From the NCBI GenBank assembly GCA_003250355.1, contig QKGS01000044.1, positions 1-55,794 of the forward strand: a stretch of DNA of 55,794 bases. Reading direction: 5' to 3'. The translations under genes and the position numbers were made by a program. Shown one piece after another: positions 8,696 to 16,433 of the stretch (position 1 is its first letter; each line of letters starts with the position of its first letter). The DNA comes from Bacteroidota bacterium. GTDB taxonomy: Bacteria > Bacteroidota > Bacteroidia > Bacteroidales > SZUA-534. The notes beneath the pieces were generated by a model. It searched no databases. It was given only the letters and a program-made list of their open reading frames with translations, and had not been told where the DNA came from.

Positions 8696-8727
8696 AAAGG
8701 CTGCTTCACCCCTGAGCAGCCTTTTTT
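8696..8727. terminator. Rho-independent terminator in a divergent intergenic region
   Basis: AAAGGCTGCT (8697-8706) pairs with AGCAGCCTTT (8715-8724) around an 8-base loop, followed by TTTTTT. The other side has an A-run, so it may work on both strands. It lies between divergent genes, where no annotated transcript should end. It is therefore unexplained unless it insulates the two operons or ends a small RNA. The full gap 8525-8920 otherwise holds only the two promoters. Confidence 0.7.
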
Positions 8728-8844
8728 GGTGTGTTGTTTGGAACTAAACCCGGTAAAGGGCTTGTTAATAGAATTATTTAATAACAAATATAACTTTTAT
8801 GTCCATATATTTTTATGGTAAATGAACCCTTTTATTAAGAATTA

Positions 8845-8864
8845 ATACTATTAGTTGGTAGTAT
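8845..8864. promoter_or_regulatory. Inverted repeat upstream of the metal-uptake operon, possible operator
   Basis: ATACTA (8845-8850) and TAGTAT (8859-8864) are perfect inverted arms with an 8-base spacer, 33 bases upstream of the -7 box at 8897. Regulator unknown. Confidence 0.3.
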
Positions 8865-8896
8865 AAACCCTATAACTATTAATATTTAAAAACCAT

Positions 8897-8904
8897 TATC
8901 TTTG
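8897..8904 (+). promoter_or_regulatory. -7 promoter box of the metal-uptake operon
   Basis: TATCTTTG matches TAnnTTTG exactly, 17 bases before the GTG start at 8921, giving a very short leader. Confidence 0.55.
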
Positions 8905-8920
8905 AACAAAATTCATTCAA

Positions 8921-9271
8921 GTGAAACAGTTTAGAGTATATATAGCTTTTTTACTTCTGTCGGTATTTATATATCCGGTACTGTTTCAGTCTGTACACTC
9001 TATTCATAAACACAGGCATGAAATAAATTCTTGCTGCAATACTCATAATAATAACATAAGAGTTAATAGTACCGAAACTATTTCAATTCCCGATAATGAA
9101 TTTCACTGCCCTGTTTGTGAATATAAATTTTCTGTCAACAATGTAACACCGAATGTTATTAAAGCTATTTGTTATACTGTTGTAAGCTTTCGATATATTG
9201 CATACACTCCGAATGTTTATATAGCTTTACTCTCCGGCACAAAATCGCCCCGTGCTCCCCCTTTATTATAG
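8921..9271 (+). CDS. Small His/Cys-rich secreted or membrane protein, first gene of a metal-receptor operon
   Basis: This 116-residue protein starts with GTG. An N-terminal hydrophobic helix (residues 6-22) is followed by likely metal ligands: HSIHKHRHE, a CC pair, and HCPVCEYKF. A second hydrophobic stretch lies around 80-100 and the C-terminus is SPRAPPLL. Short proteins of this layout, ending in an RAPP-type tail, precede TonB receptors in many Bacteroidota. They have no assigned name that I can give with confidence. Position and residues suggest metal binding or handling in the envelope. It is followed 134 bases later by a ZnuD-like receptor. Confidence 0.7.
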   Translation: MKQFRVYIAFLLLSVFIYPVLFQSVHSIHKHRHEINSCCNTHNNNIRVNSTETISIPDNEFHCPVCEYKFSVNNVTPNVIKAICYTVVSFRYIAYTPNVYIALLSGTKSPRAPPLL

Positions 9272-9283
9272 CAGTAATATACC

Positions 9284-9344
9284 TACTTACATTTTAGTAA
9301 GTATATATGTTTCGTATTGTACTGTTTATTAGCAATAGTACAAT
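9284..9344. repeat. Two inverted repeats between the small protein and its TonB receptor
   Basis: TACTTAC/GTAAGTA (9284-9290 with 9297-9303) and ATTGTACT/AGTACAAT (9316-9323 with 9337-9344) are both perfect. Neither is followed by a good T-run. They may be operators or RNA stems that set the ratio of the flanking genes. Confidence 0.45.
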
Positions 9345-9405
9345 TCTAAAAACAATTACTATGGCTATTGGTACTATCACCAATATTATATACAAACAGC
9401 TATAA

Positions 9406-11838
9406 ATGATTAAATTAACAATACTTGTATCGTATATTGCTTTAATATTTAATACTTATTCCTATGGGCAAAGTATAATATCAATATCGGGCAACATTTC
9501 CAATAAAAACAGTAACTCATTAAATGGAGCTTATATAGAAATAAGTTCAAATAATATGGTTGCATTCACTGACCAAAATGGAAATTTTACCATAAGTGTT
9601 CCCAATGGAGGAACTTATACTATTAAAATTTCACATATTGGATACGAAACCCTGTTCGATACTATAAATGTAGAAAGTAGTATAAGATTAAACTACACAA
9701 TGGAGGAGTCAGATGTATGCTTACATGAAGTTGTGGTTGAAGACCATTATCATAATAACACCTCAGGCGAACAGTCGTTAAGCGTTGAATATATCAGCAC
9801 CGATTATTTGGAACAGAACCGTGAAGGGAGCCTTATGAAATCGCTTGAACGGTTGCCGGGCATTACAACCATAGATATAGGTTCGGGGCAGAGCAAACCT
9901 CTTATCCGCGGGTTGGGTTTTAACAGAGTTGTAGTGGTCGAAAACGGAATAAAACACGAAGGTCAGCAGTGGGGTGCCGATCACGGACTTGAGATAGACC
10001 AATATGCCGTTAACAATATCGAAATATTAAAAGGCCCTGCCTCGTTAACATTTGGTGCCGATGCCATAGGTGGAGTAATAAACATAATGCAAAACGAAGT
10101 ACCAACTCAAAAATCGGTAACCGGAAATATTGAATTAACCGGCAAAACAAACAATAATTACATAGGAACATCGGTTGCGGTTGCGGGTCGAAATAGAAAA
10201 CTTTTCGCAAGCTTTAGGGCCACTTTTATCGACTATGCCGATTATAAAGTCCCTGCCACTCATGTTGACATATACTCGTTCCGTATTCCGCTATACAACA
10301 ACACATTGCGCAATACAGCCGGAAACGAACGCAACTTTACAGCAAATATTGGCTACATAAGCGACCATTTTACTGCAAAGGTATATGTTAGTAATTTTTA
10401 CGGCAAGTCGGGCTTTTTTGCCAATGCCCACGGCAAAGAACCAAGAAGCATTAACGAGGCTTTGCACGATGCCGGCAACCGCGATATACAAAACCCCTAT
10501 GGTGAGGTTAACCATTTCAAAATTATAAGTAAAAACAATTGGCTTTACAGCAAATTTAAGCTCGATGCAAATGTTGGATTTCAAAGTAATTTTCGTCAGG
10601 AATGGAGCGATTATACACCCCATGGAAATATGCCCCGGGTTTTTCCAAGCTCACTTAATATGAACCAAAATCTTGAGCGGGGTTTTGAAAAGTATATATA
10701 TTCCACTTCGGTAAATGCTAAATATGAGTTAAACAACAAGTTGCTTATTAGCAGTGGTTTAAGTAGCGAATATCACGAAAACTATATTTCAGGTATTGGT
10801 TTTATAATACCACAATTTACTCAAGCAAATGGCGGTGCTTACATGGTAGCTAAATATGAATATTCTGACCGCAGTATATTTAATGCCGGTATTCGCTACG
10901 ATTATGGAATCATTAATACAAAAGAGTATTACGATTGGTTTGCAACCACTATTGTGCAGAGTAGCGATACTACCTATGATTATTTGCAACGCTCTGAGAA
11001 TATTTCACGAAGTTTTGCGAACGTATCATGGGCAATTGGTTACAATTTGAATATTGATAAATTTGAGCTTAAAGCAAATGCAGGCAAAAGCTTTCGTATG
11101 CCCATTGCCAAAGAACTTGCTGCAAATGGGGTCAATTATCACCATTTTAGTTACGAAAAAGGCGATGCTAATTTAAAGTCGGAGGAATCGTACCAATTCG
11201 ATTTAGGATTGGAGTACTCCAACTCTGATTTTGCTGTGGGCATAACACCATTTGTCAATTATTTTGTCAATTACATATATCTGAACCCTACACACCGTCA
11301 CGACCGCCAATACGGCAACGGCAATCAAGTGTTTGAGTATACTCAGTGTGAAGTTTTTCGCTATGGCGGCGAGCTGCACTCACATTACAGAATTTTGCCT
11401 GTTCTGCAATTTGGTATTATTGGCGAATATGTATATTCAGAACAAATGAGTGGTGCTAAAAAAGGGTATACTCTCCCATTTTCACCCCCTGCATCGGCAA
11501 TATTCAATATAAAGTATAACAAAACCAAATTGTGGTATTTGCACAAGATGTATGTAACCACCGACTTGAAACTAGTTGCTTCACAAACCGATATAGTTCC
11601 CCCTGAAAGTATTACTGAAGGATATAAAATAATTAATGCCGGAGCAGGTTTTTCGGTATATGCAGGCAAGCAAATTATAAATTTAACAATTCATGTAAAT
11701 AATATTTTTAACACAAAATATTTCAATCACACAAGCTTTTACCGACTCATAAACCTACCCGAAGCCGGACGGAATTTTATAGTTGGCTTATCTATACCGT
11801 TTAGTACAAATAATTATAATACAGTCAATTATCAATAG
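9406..11838 (+). CDS. TonB-dependent receptor, ZnuD-like, with N-terminal carboxypeptidase-regulatory-like domain
   Basis: This is an 810-residue outer-membrane receptor. A signal peptide (about 1-21) precedes a CarboxypepD_reg-like beta-sandwich (22-105, with SGNISNKNSNSLNGAYIEIS). The plug (115-230) contains KPLIRGLGFNRVVVVENGIK, ADHGLEID and LKGPASLTFGADAIGGVINI. The RGL.NRV..ENG and DH elements resemble ZnuD-type zinc receptors. The barrel ends near AGRNFIVGLSIPF. The flanking His/Cys-rich small protein and the His-rich DUF4625 lipoprotein support a transition-metal ligand, zinc being the first guess. Metal identity is inference. The gene ends at 11838 and the lipoprotein begins 54 bases later. 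Confidence 0.92.
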   Translation: MIKLTILVSYIALIFNTYSYGQSIISISGNISNKNSNSLNGAYIEISSNNMVAFTDQNGNFTISVPNGGTYTIKISHIGYETLFDTINVESSIRLNYTMEESDVCLHEVVVEDHYHNNTSGEQSLSVEYISTDYLEQNREGSLMKSLERLPGITTIDIGSGQSKPLIRGLGFNRVVVVENGIKHEGQQWGADHGLEIDQYAVNNIEILKGPASLTFGADAIGGVINIMQNEVPTQKSVTGNIELTGKTNNNYIGTSVAVAGRNRKLFASFRATFIDYADYKVPATHVDIYSFRIPLYNNTLRNTAGNERNFTANIGYISDHFTAKVYVSNFYGKSGFFANAHGKEPRSINEALHDAGNRDIQNPYGEVNHFKIISKNNWLYSKFKLDANVGFQSNFRQEWSDYTPHGNMPRVFPSSLNMNQNLERGFEKYIYSTSVNAKYELNNKLLISSGLSSEYHENYISGIGFIIPQFTQANGGAYMVAKYEYSDRSIFNAGIRYDYGIINTKEYYDWFATTIVQSSDTTYDYLQRSENISRSFANVSWAIGYNLNIDKFELKANAGKSFRMPIAKELAANGVNYHHFSYEKGDANLKSEESYQFDLGLEYSNSDFAVGITPFVNYFVNYIYLNPTHRHDRQYGNGNQVFEYTQCEVFRYGGELHSHYRILPVLQFGIIGEYVYSEQMSGAKKGYTLPFSPPASAIFNIKYNKTKLWYLHKMYVTTDLKLVASQTDIVPPESITEGYKIINAGAGFSVYAGKQIINLTIHVNNIFNTKYFNHTSFYRLINLPEAGRNFIVGLSIPFSTNNYNTVNYQ

Positions 11839-11892
11839 TCATATAAAGTTTATAATTAATTAAAGAGTTATCTATTTTTAAAATTAAATATT

Positions 11893-12432
11893 ATGAAACA
11901 CTTAAAAATTCTAACATTAGTATTAATTGCAGCAATAGTAACAAACTGCAAAAAAGATGACACAAAAGATCAGACAAAACCTGTAATTGATATGTCGTTT
12001 GCCGGTGCAAGCCCAATGAATTGCGACACCGTTCGTTATGGCAATGATTTAATACTAAAAGTAAAGTTTAGTGATAATGCAGAGCTAGGCTCATTCAGTG
12101 TGAGTATTCACGACAATTTCGATGGTCACTCCCATAGTACTGAAGCCCTGGAGTGTAATAACCACGCTCACGAAGAAGATGAACATCACATGGCGGAAGA
12201 CCACGAACAAGAAGAGGGTCATGAGCATGACGAAAGTGGATTTCGCTTTGTTCACGATTATGTTATCCCAACCGGTTTAACAGAGTATGAAACAACAGTT
12301 GTAATTCCTATTCCTGCAGCCAACGAGCATAACGAAATGTTTGAAGAGGGCAGCTATCACTTTTTCATCAGCCTTACCGACAAACAAGGGTGGTCAACAG
12401 AAAAAGGGTTAAGCCTGACATTTGTGTATTAA
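11893..12432 (+). CDS. DUF4625 lipoprotein with His/Glu/Asp-rich insertion
   Basis: This 179-residue lipoprotein has a lipobox ending IVTNC (Cys19). The Ig-like DUF4625 core appears as KPVIDMSFAGASP, then NDLILKVKFSDNAELGSFSVSIHDNFDGH and a C-terminal SYHFFISLTDKQGWSTEKG. The middle (about residues 77-120) is replaced by a run dense in His, Glu and Asp (NNHAHEEDEHHMAEDHEQ, EEGHEHDE), a plausible low-affinity metal-collecting loop. DUF4625 proteins are envelope lipoproteins of unknown function. Being last in the operon after a ZnuD-like receptor, it may capture metal at the cell surface or in the periplasm. Confidence 0.82.
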   Translation: MKHLKILTLVLIAAIVTNCKKDDTKDQTKPVIDMSFAGASPMNCDTVRYGNDLILKVKFSDNAELGSFSVSIHDNFDGHSHSTEALECNNHAHEEDEHHMAEDHEQEEGHEHDESGFRFVHDYVIPTGLTEYETTVVIPIPAANEHNEMFEEGSYHFFISLTDKQGWSTEKGLSLTFVY

Positions 12433-12473
12433 AACAATTAAAAGCAGCTTTACTTATTGAAGCGATTATATTT

Positions 12474-13424
12474 CTATATCTCTTTGTCAATCAAATAATT
12501 ATTCCTATCACTACCTGTTCTCGATATTAATTCACCAAGAAAACCACTTAGAAAAAACTGCATCCCCATAATCATACATGTTAGGGCAAGATAAAAGTAC
12601 GGGCTCTCTGTAACAAGTATAGAGTCAATACCTTTATAAATAGCAATTAGCTTTTTAGTACCAACAACTACTGCTGCCGCAAAACCAATAGCAAACATAA
12701 TTAAGCCCCATGCTCCGAATATATGCATTGGTTTTTTGCCAAATTTGCTCATAAATATAACTGAAAGCAAGTCGAGCGGACCGCGAATAAAACGCTCAAG
12801 GCCAAATTTTGTAACACCATACTTTCTTTCCTGGTGTTTTACAACTTTTTCGCCTATTTTATTGTAGCCTGCCCATTTGGCAAGTACCGGAATATATCGG
12901 TGCATATCGCCATACACTTCTATACTTTTTACTACTTCATTGCGGTAAGCTTTTATTCCGCAATTAAAATCGTGAAGTTTAATCCCGCTCATACGTCGGG
13001 CTGTCCAGTTATAAAATTTGCTTGGCAGGTTCTTTGAAAGCAATGGGTCATGACGTTTCTTTTTCCAACCCGACACCAGGTCATAGCCATCTTTTACAAT
13101 CATTTTGTAAAACTCGGGTATCTCTTCCGGATTATCTTGCAAATCGGCATCCATGGTTATAACCACATCGCCTTCGGCAGCATCGAACCCCACGTGCAAA
13201 GCTGCCGATTTGCCATAATTTCGTCTGAATTTTATGCCTCGTACAGAACCGTATTCCTTGGTTAAGTTTTCAATCTCCCACCACGATTTATCGGTACTGC
13301 CATCGTCAATTAAAATTATTTCGTAGGTGTAATTATTAACATACATAACCTTAGCTATCCATGAAACCAACTCACTCAACGATTCCTCTTCGTTATATAA
13401 TGGAATTACAATACTAATATTCAT
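12474..13424 (-). CDS. Family 2 glycosyltransferase, polyprenyl-phosphate type (DPM1/GtrB-like)
   Basis: This 316-residue GT-A enzyme begins ISIVIPLYNEEESL, carries LIDDGSTD and the metal-binding motif MDADLQDNPEE (Asp92/Asp94), and ends with two membrane helices (about 235-258 and 275-298). This is the layout of transferases that move a sugar from a nucleotide donor to undecaprenyl phosphate (GtrB, ArnC, DPM1 relatives). The sugar is not predictable. Its start overlaps the end of the upstream DUF4199 gene by 11 bases, so the two are one operon. Confidence 0.92.
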   Translation of the reverse strand: MNISIVIPLYNEEESLSELVSWIAKVMYVNNYTYEIILIDDGSTDKSWWEIENLTKEYGSVRGIKFRRNYGKSAALHVGFDAAEGDVVITMDADLQDNPEEIPEFYKMIVKDGYDLVSGWKKKRHDPLLSKNLPSKFYNWTARRMSGIKLHDFNCGIKAYRNEVVKSIEVYGDMHRYIPVLAKWAGYNKIGEKVVKHQERKYGVTKFGLERFIRGPLDLLSVIFMSKFGKKPMHIFGAWGLIMFAIGFAAAVVVGTKKLIAIYKGIDSILVTESPYFYLALTCMIMGMQFFLSGFLGELISRTGSDRNNYLIDKEI

Positions 13425-13947
13425 TTTTTATATTTTTATGAAAGTGCGGAGTTCTTATAAATACTGATGAAAATACCCCTATTACTAATGCGGCAAACAA
13501 TTGACACAAAAGAGTAACAAATGTCATTACCCCGGCATTCAGGTTAGTACGGTATAAGTCTATCATTAGTGTCTTTTGATCTTCCGATAAATTAGGCGAC
13601 TCGCTTAGGGCAAATGCCATATAATCAATAAAATTACTAATAGCTTGCGGTGCTATTTTGCCGTAATATAAATATGCAAAACTTGCTAATACTATGGAAG
13701 TAAATATACCCAACTTAACAGTATATCTAATTGCTCCACTTATCGATAAGTTATTATTAAAGTATTCCTGCTTATATTTTTTCCCCGACTTTATCATCAT
13801 AAAGGCCAAAATAGCAGAATTAATCCACGATGTTTGGTCGCCAGGAAAATGTGTGCGTCCAAAAAAGTGAAATATCATTATCACCACTATAAGAATAGCT
13901 CCGGTATACAACCCGAAATTCATAGTAAAGCGTGTAGTCTCTCTCAT
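13414..13947 (-). CDS. DUF4199 membrane protein
   Basis: This 177-residue protein has four hydrophobic segments (about 12-30, 37-50, 75-95 and 140-165), the DUF4199 layout. These proteins are almost restricted to Bacteroidota and are often encoded just before a polyprenyl-phosphate GT2, as here with an 11-base overlap. A helper role for the glycosyltransferase is inferred from this conserved neighbourhood. No catalytic motif is visible. Confidence 0.82.
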   Translation of the reverse strand: MRETTRFTMNFGLYTGAILIVVIMIFHFFGRTHFPGDQTSWINSAILAFMMIKSGKKYKQEYFNNNLSISGAIRYTVKLGIFTSIVLASFAYLYYGKIAPQAISNFIDYMAFALSESPNLSEDQKTLMIDLYRTNLNAGVMTFVTLLCQLFAALVIGVFSSVFIRTPHFHKNIKNEY

Positions 13948-14176
13948 TATTTATATATGTCTGAAATATTATGCTGCAAATTAAATATAATTTTAAAACA
14001 TAAACATATTTATATTTTTATTAGTACTTCAAAATAGGTAAGCACATTTACATATATCATAATAATGATAAAAAATATTATTTTGTATAATGCTGATATT
14101 TAGCACCGTACCATTTAATATGTAATAAAATAGTGTAAGGCGCAGCTGCACATTTTGCATGGTAATGAAAAATGAT

Positions 14177-14184
14177 TAATTTTG
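14177..14184 (+). promoter_or_regulatory. -7 promoter box of the SRP RNA gene
   Basis: TAATTTTG matches TAnnTTTG and ends 4 bases before the first base of the SRP RNA terminal helix, exactly where transcription should begin. Confidence 0.65.
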
Positions 14185-14188
14185 TGCG

Positions 14189-14290
14189 CGGGTAAGTCTT
14201 ATACGACCAGCTCCTGCTGAAACCCCCCAGGTCCGGAAGGAAGCAAGGGTAGGCGGTTGTAGCGGTGCGATATAAGTCGCTTACCCGTTT
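14189..14290 (+). ncRNA. ffs: Signal recognition particle RNA, small bacterial (4.5S) type
   Basis: The universal SRP core is present: AGGTCCGGAAGGAAGCAAG at 14229-14247, which holds the GGAA tetraloop and the symmetric internal loop bound by Ffh. The ends close as CGGGTAAG (14189-14196) with CTTACCCG (14280-14287), giving a single hairpin of about 100 bases, followed by a T-run that ends transcription. It lacks an Alu domain, as expected outside Gram-positives. The downstream protein gene starts 11 bases later and may be partly read through from this promoter. Confidence 0.93.
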
Positions 14291-14301
14291 TTTGTATATA
14301 T

Positions 14302-15018
14302 ATGCAAACAATACTATACACTATACCCGATATTGGCACTCTCACTATCAGGAAAAATCCAAAAGCAAAACGAATAATTCTTAAAGTGCAGCCCAATGGC
14401 ATACCTTCACTTACTATACCTTCTTCTATGTCGTTTGAAAAAGGGGTAAAGTTTGCTGAAGACAAAAAGGTATGGTTAAAAACAGGCATTGAACGCATTA
14501 AATTGAAGGCAAATACTCCAAGAGTATTTGAACACGGAAGTATATTTACAACCCGTTTTTCAACCCTGAAGTTTCAACAATACAAAGGTGCAGAGCTGTT
14601 GATAAGCAAAAAAGATAATACAACCTTCTGTTATATACCTGAAACTATAAGCTTAGATACTAAAAAAGGGCAGGAAACAGCACGAGCATTTATAATAAAT
14701 GAACTTAAAAAAGAGGCAAAGACATATTTACCGCAGAGAACAAAAATATTGGCTCAACAATATGGTTTTAACTATAAGTGTGTGTTTGTAAAGAACTTAA
14801 AAACACGATGGGGAAGCTGTTCGGGACAAAACAATATAAATTTGAACATACATTTGATGCGATTGCCTGAACATTTGTCAGATTTTATAATTTTGCACGA
14901 ATTGTGCCATACGGTTCACAAGAATCATGGTAAAGCATTTCACGATTTGCTCAATAAGTTATCGGGCGGAGAAGTGCAGTTAAATAAAGAACTCAATAAA
15001 CACAACATTAATATTTAA
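14302..15018 (+). CDS. YgjP-like metallopeptidase domain protein (DUF45, M48-like)
   Basis: This is a 238-residue protein. The N-terminal half is a beta-rich region (VRRSKRAKR-like segment IRKNPKAKRIILKVQ). The C-terminal half carries the zinc-protease motif ILHELCHTVHKNHGKAFHD, with His199, Glu200 and His203 plus His209 as the probable third ligand. KNLKTRWGSCS is the conserved lead-in of YgjP/DUF45. These proteins are cytosolic and often encoded near restriction systems, but none is seen here. It is followed 2 bases later by pepT, so the two are co-transcribed. Substrate unknown. Confidence 0.9.
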   Translation: MQTILYTIPDIGTLTIRKNPKAKRIILKVQPNGIPSLTIPSSMSFEKGVKFAEDKKVWLKTGIERIKLKANTPRVFEHGSIFTTRFSTLKFQQYKGAELLISKKDNTTFCYIPETISLDTKKGQETARAFIINELKKEAKTYLPQRTKILAQQYGFNYKCVFVKNLKTRWGSCSGQNNINLNIHLMRLPEHLSDFIILHELCHTVHKNHGKAFHDLLNKLSGGEVQLNKELNKHNINI

Positions 15019-15020
15019 AC

Positions 15021-16250
15021 ATGCAAAAACTAACAGAGCGTTTTTTAAGGTATGTTAAAACTGATACACAGTCGGATCCGGAATCAACAACCTGTCCGAG
15101 TACCAATAAGCAGTTTAACCTTGCGCTTGCACTGAAAGAGGAACTTATACAAATGGGAATGACAAAGGTAGAGGTTGATGAAAACGGATATTTGTACGCA
15201 ACTATACCTTCAAACATAAAAGCAAAAGTTCCTGCTATTGGTTTTATTGCTCACCTCGATACAAGCCCCGATTTAGACGGAGCTAATGTAAAACCGAACT
15301 TAATTAAAGAGTACCCGGGTGGCGACATTGTATTGAACGAAGATGAAAATATTGTTCTTTCGCCCGGCGAGTTTCCTGAATTGAATAAATACATTGGCCA
15401 GGATATAATAACCACCGATGGTAAAACTTTGTTGGGAGCCGACGACAAAGCCGGTATTGCTGAAATAATGCAAATGGCTCAATACTTTGCCGAAAATCCG
15501 GAAATAAAGCACGGAGCTGTTAAAATTGCATTTACACCCGACGAAGAAATTGGACGTGGTGCCGATTTATTTAATGTAAAAAAGTTTGGTGCCGACTTTG
15601 CTTACACTCTCGACGGTGGCGAAGTGGGAGAGCTTGAGTATGAAAACTTTAATGCCGCTTCTGCTAAAATAACTGTAAAGGGTAAAAACGTTCACCCGGG
15701 TGAAGCTAAAGGCAAAATGGTTAATGCCTCTCTCATACTTACCCGGCTCATAGGATCACTGCCTGTATCGGAAACCCCCCGGTATACCGAAGGATATGAA
15801 GGTTTCTTTCATGTTATACAAATGAAAGGACAAGTTGAGTTATCGTCGGCTGAACTCATAATTCGCGACCACGACGATGAAAAATTTGCAGAAAAGAAAG
15901 AAAGATTGCAAAAACTTGCCAATGAACTTAATAAAGAGTACGGCGGCGATTATATTACTCTTGAATTAAAAGATACGTACTACAATATGCGCAAAATGGT
16001 TGAACCTCATATGCATATTGTTGAGTCGGCCAAAAGAGCTATGGAAGAGGTTGGTTTAAAACCAAAAATAAAGCCGATACGAGGAGGCACCGATGGTGCA
16101 CGCTTATCGTATATGGGTTTGCCTACTCCAAATATTTTTGCAGGTGGTCATAACTTTCACAGCAAATACGAATTTGTGCCGGTACAGTCAATGGACAAGG
16201 CAGTGGAGACTATTATAAGAATTATACTAATATATGCCGAAGGAGAATAA
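15021..16250 (+). CDS. pepT: Peptidase T (tripeptide aminopeptidase)
   Basis: This M20B metallopeptidase releases the N-terminal residue of tripeptides in the cytosol. The 409 residues match E. coli PepT length. Signature motifs: IAHLDTSPD with the first metal-ligand His, LLGADDKAGIAEI, FTPDEEIGRGAD with the catalytic Glu, YTLDGGEVGELEYENFNAA, and RGGTDGARLSYMGLPTPN followed by GGHNFHSKYEFV. All metal and catalytic positions are kept. It starts 2 bases after the YgjP-like gene. Confidence 0.96.
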   Translation: MQKLTERFLRYVKTDTQSDPESTTCPSTNKQFNLALALKEELIQMGMTKVEVDENGYLYATIPSNIKAKVPAIGFIAHLDTSPDLDGANVKPNLIKEYPGGDIVLNEDENIVLSPGEFPELNKYIGQDIITTDGKTLLGADDKAGIAEIMQMAQYFAENPEIKHGAVKIAFTPDEEIGRGADLFNVKKFGADFAYTLDGGEVGELEYENFNAASAKITVKGKNVHPGEAKGKMVNASLILTRLIGSLPVSETPRYTEGYEGFFHVIQMKGQVELSSAELIIRDHDDEKFAEKKERLQKLANELNKEYGGDYITLELKDTYYNMRKMVEPHMHIVESAKRAMEEVGLKPKIKPIRGGTDGARLSYMGLPTPNIFAGGHNFHSKYEFVPVQSMDKAVETIIRIILIYAEGE

Positions 16251-16433
16251 CATGATATTCTGTTGAATATTCCCGAATACGTCTGTATCTGATTATTTAT
16301 TGCATTTAGGCACACTCATTAATTAGCTGAAAATTTAAAATATTAAACAGTATATTATTTATCAAATAATATATATGTGTTTATTAATAACCATTTTTTA
16401 TTTAAATTGCTCACGCTAAATACCATTTAAGTT
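16251..16433. other. Intergenic region before the ABC transporter
   Basis: 183 bases of A/T-rich sequence with no clear hairpin or open frame. The transporter promoter should be here. Confidence 0.3.
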
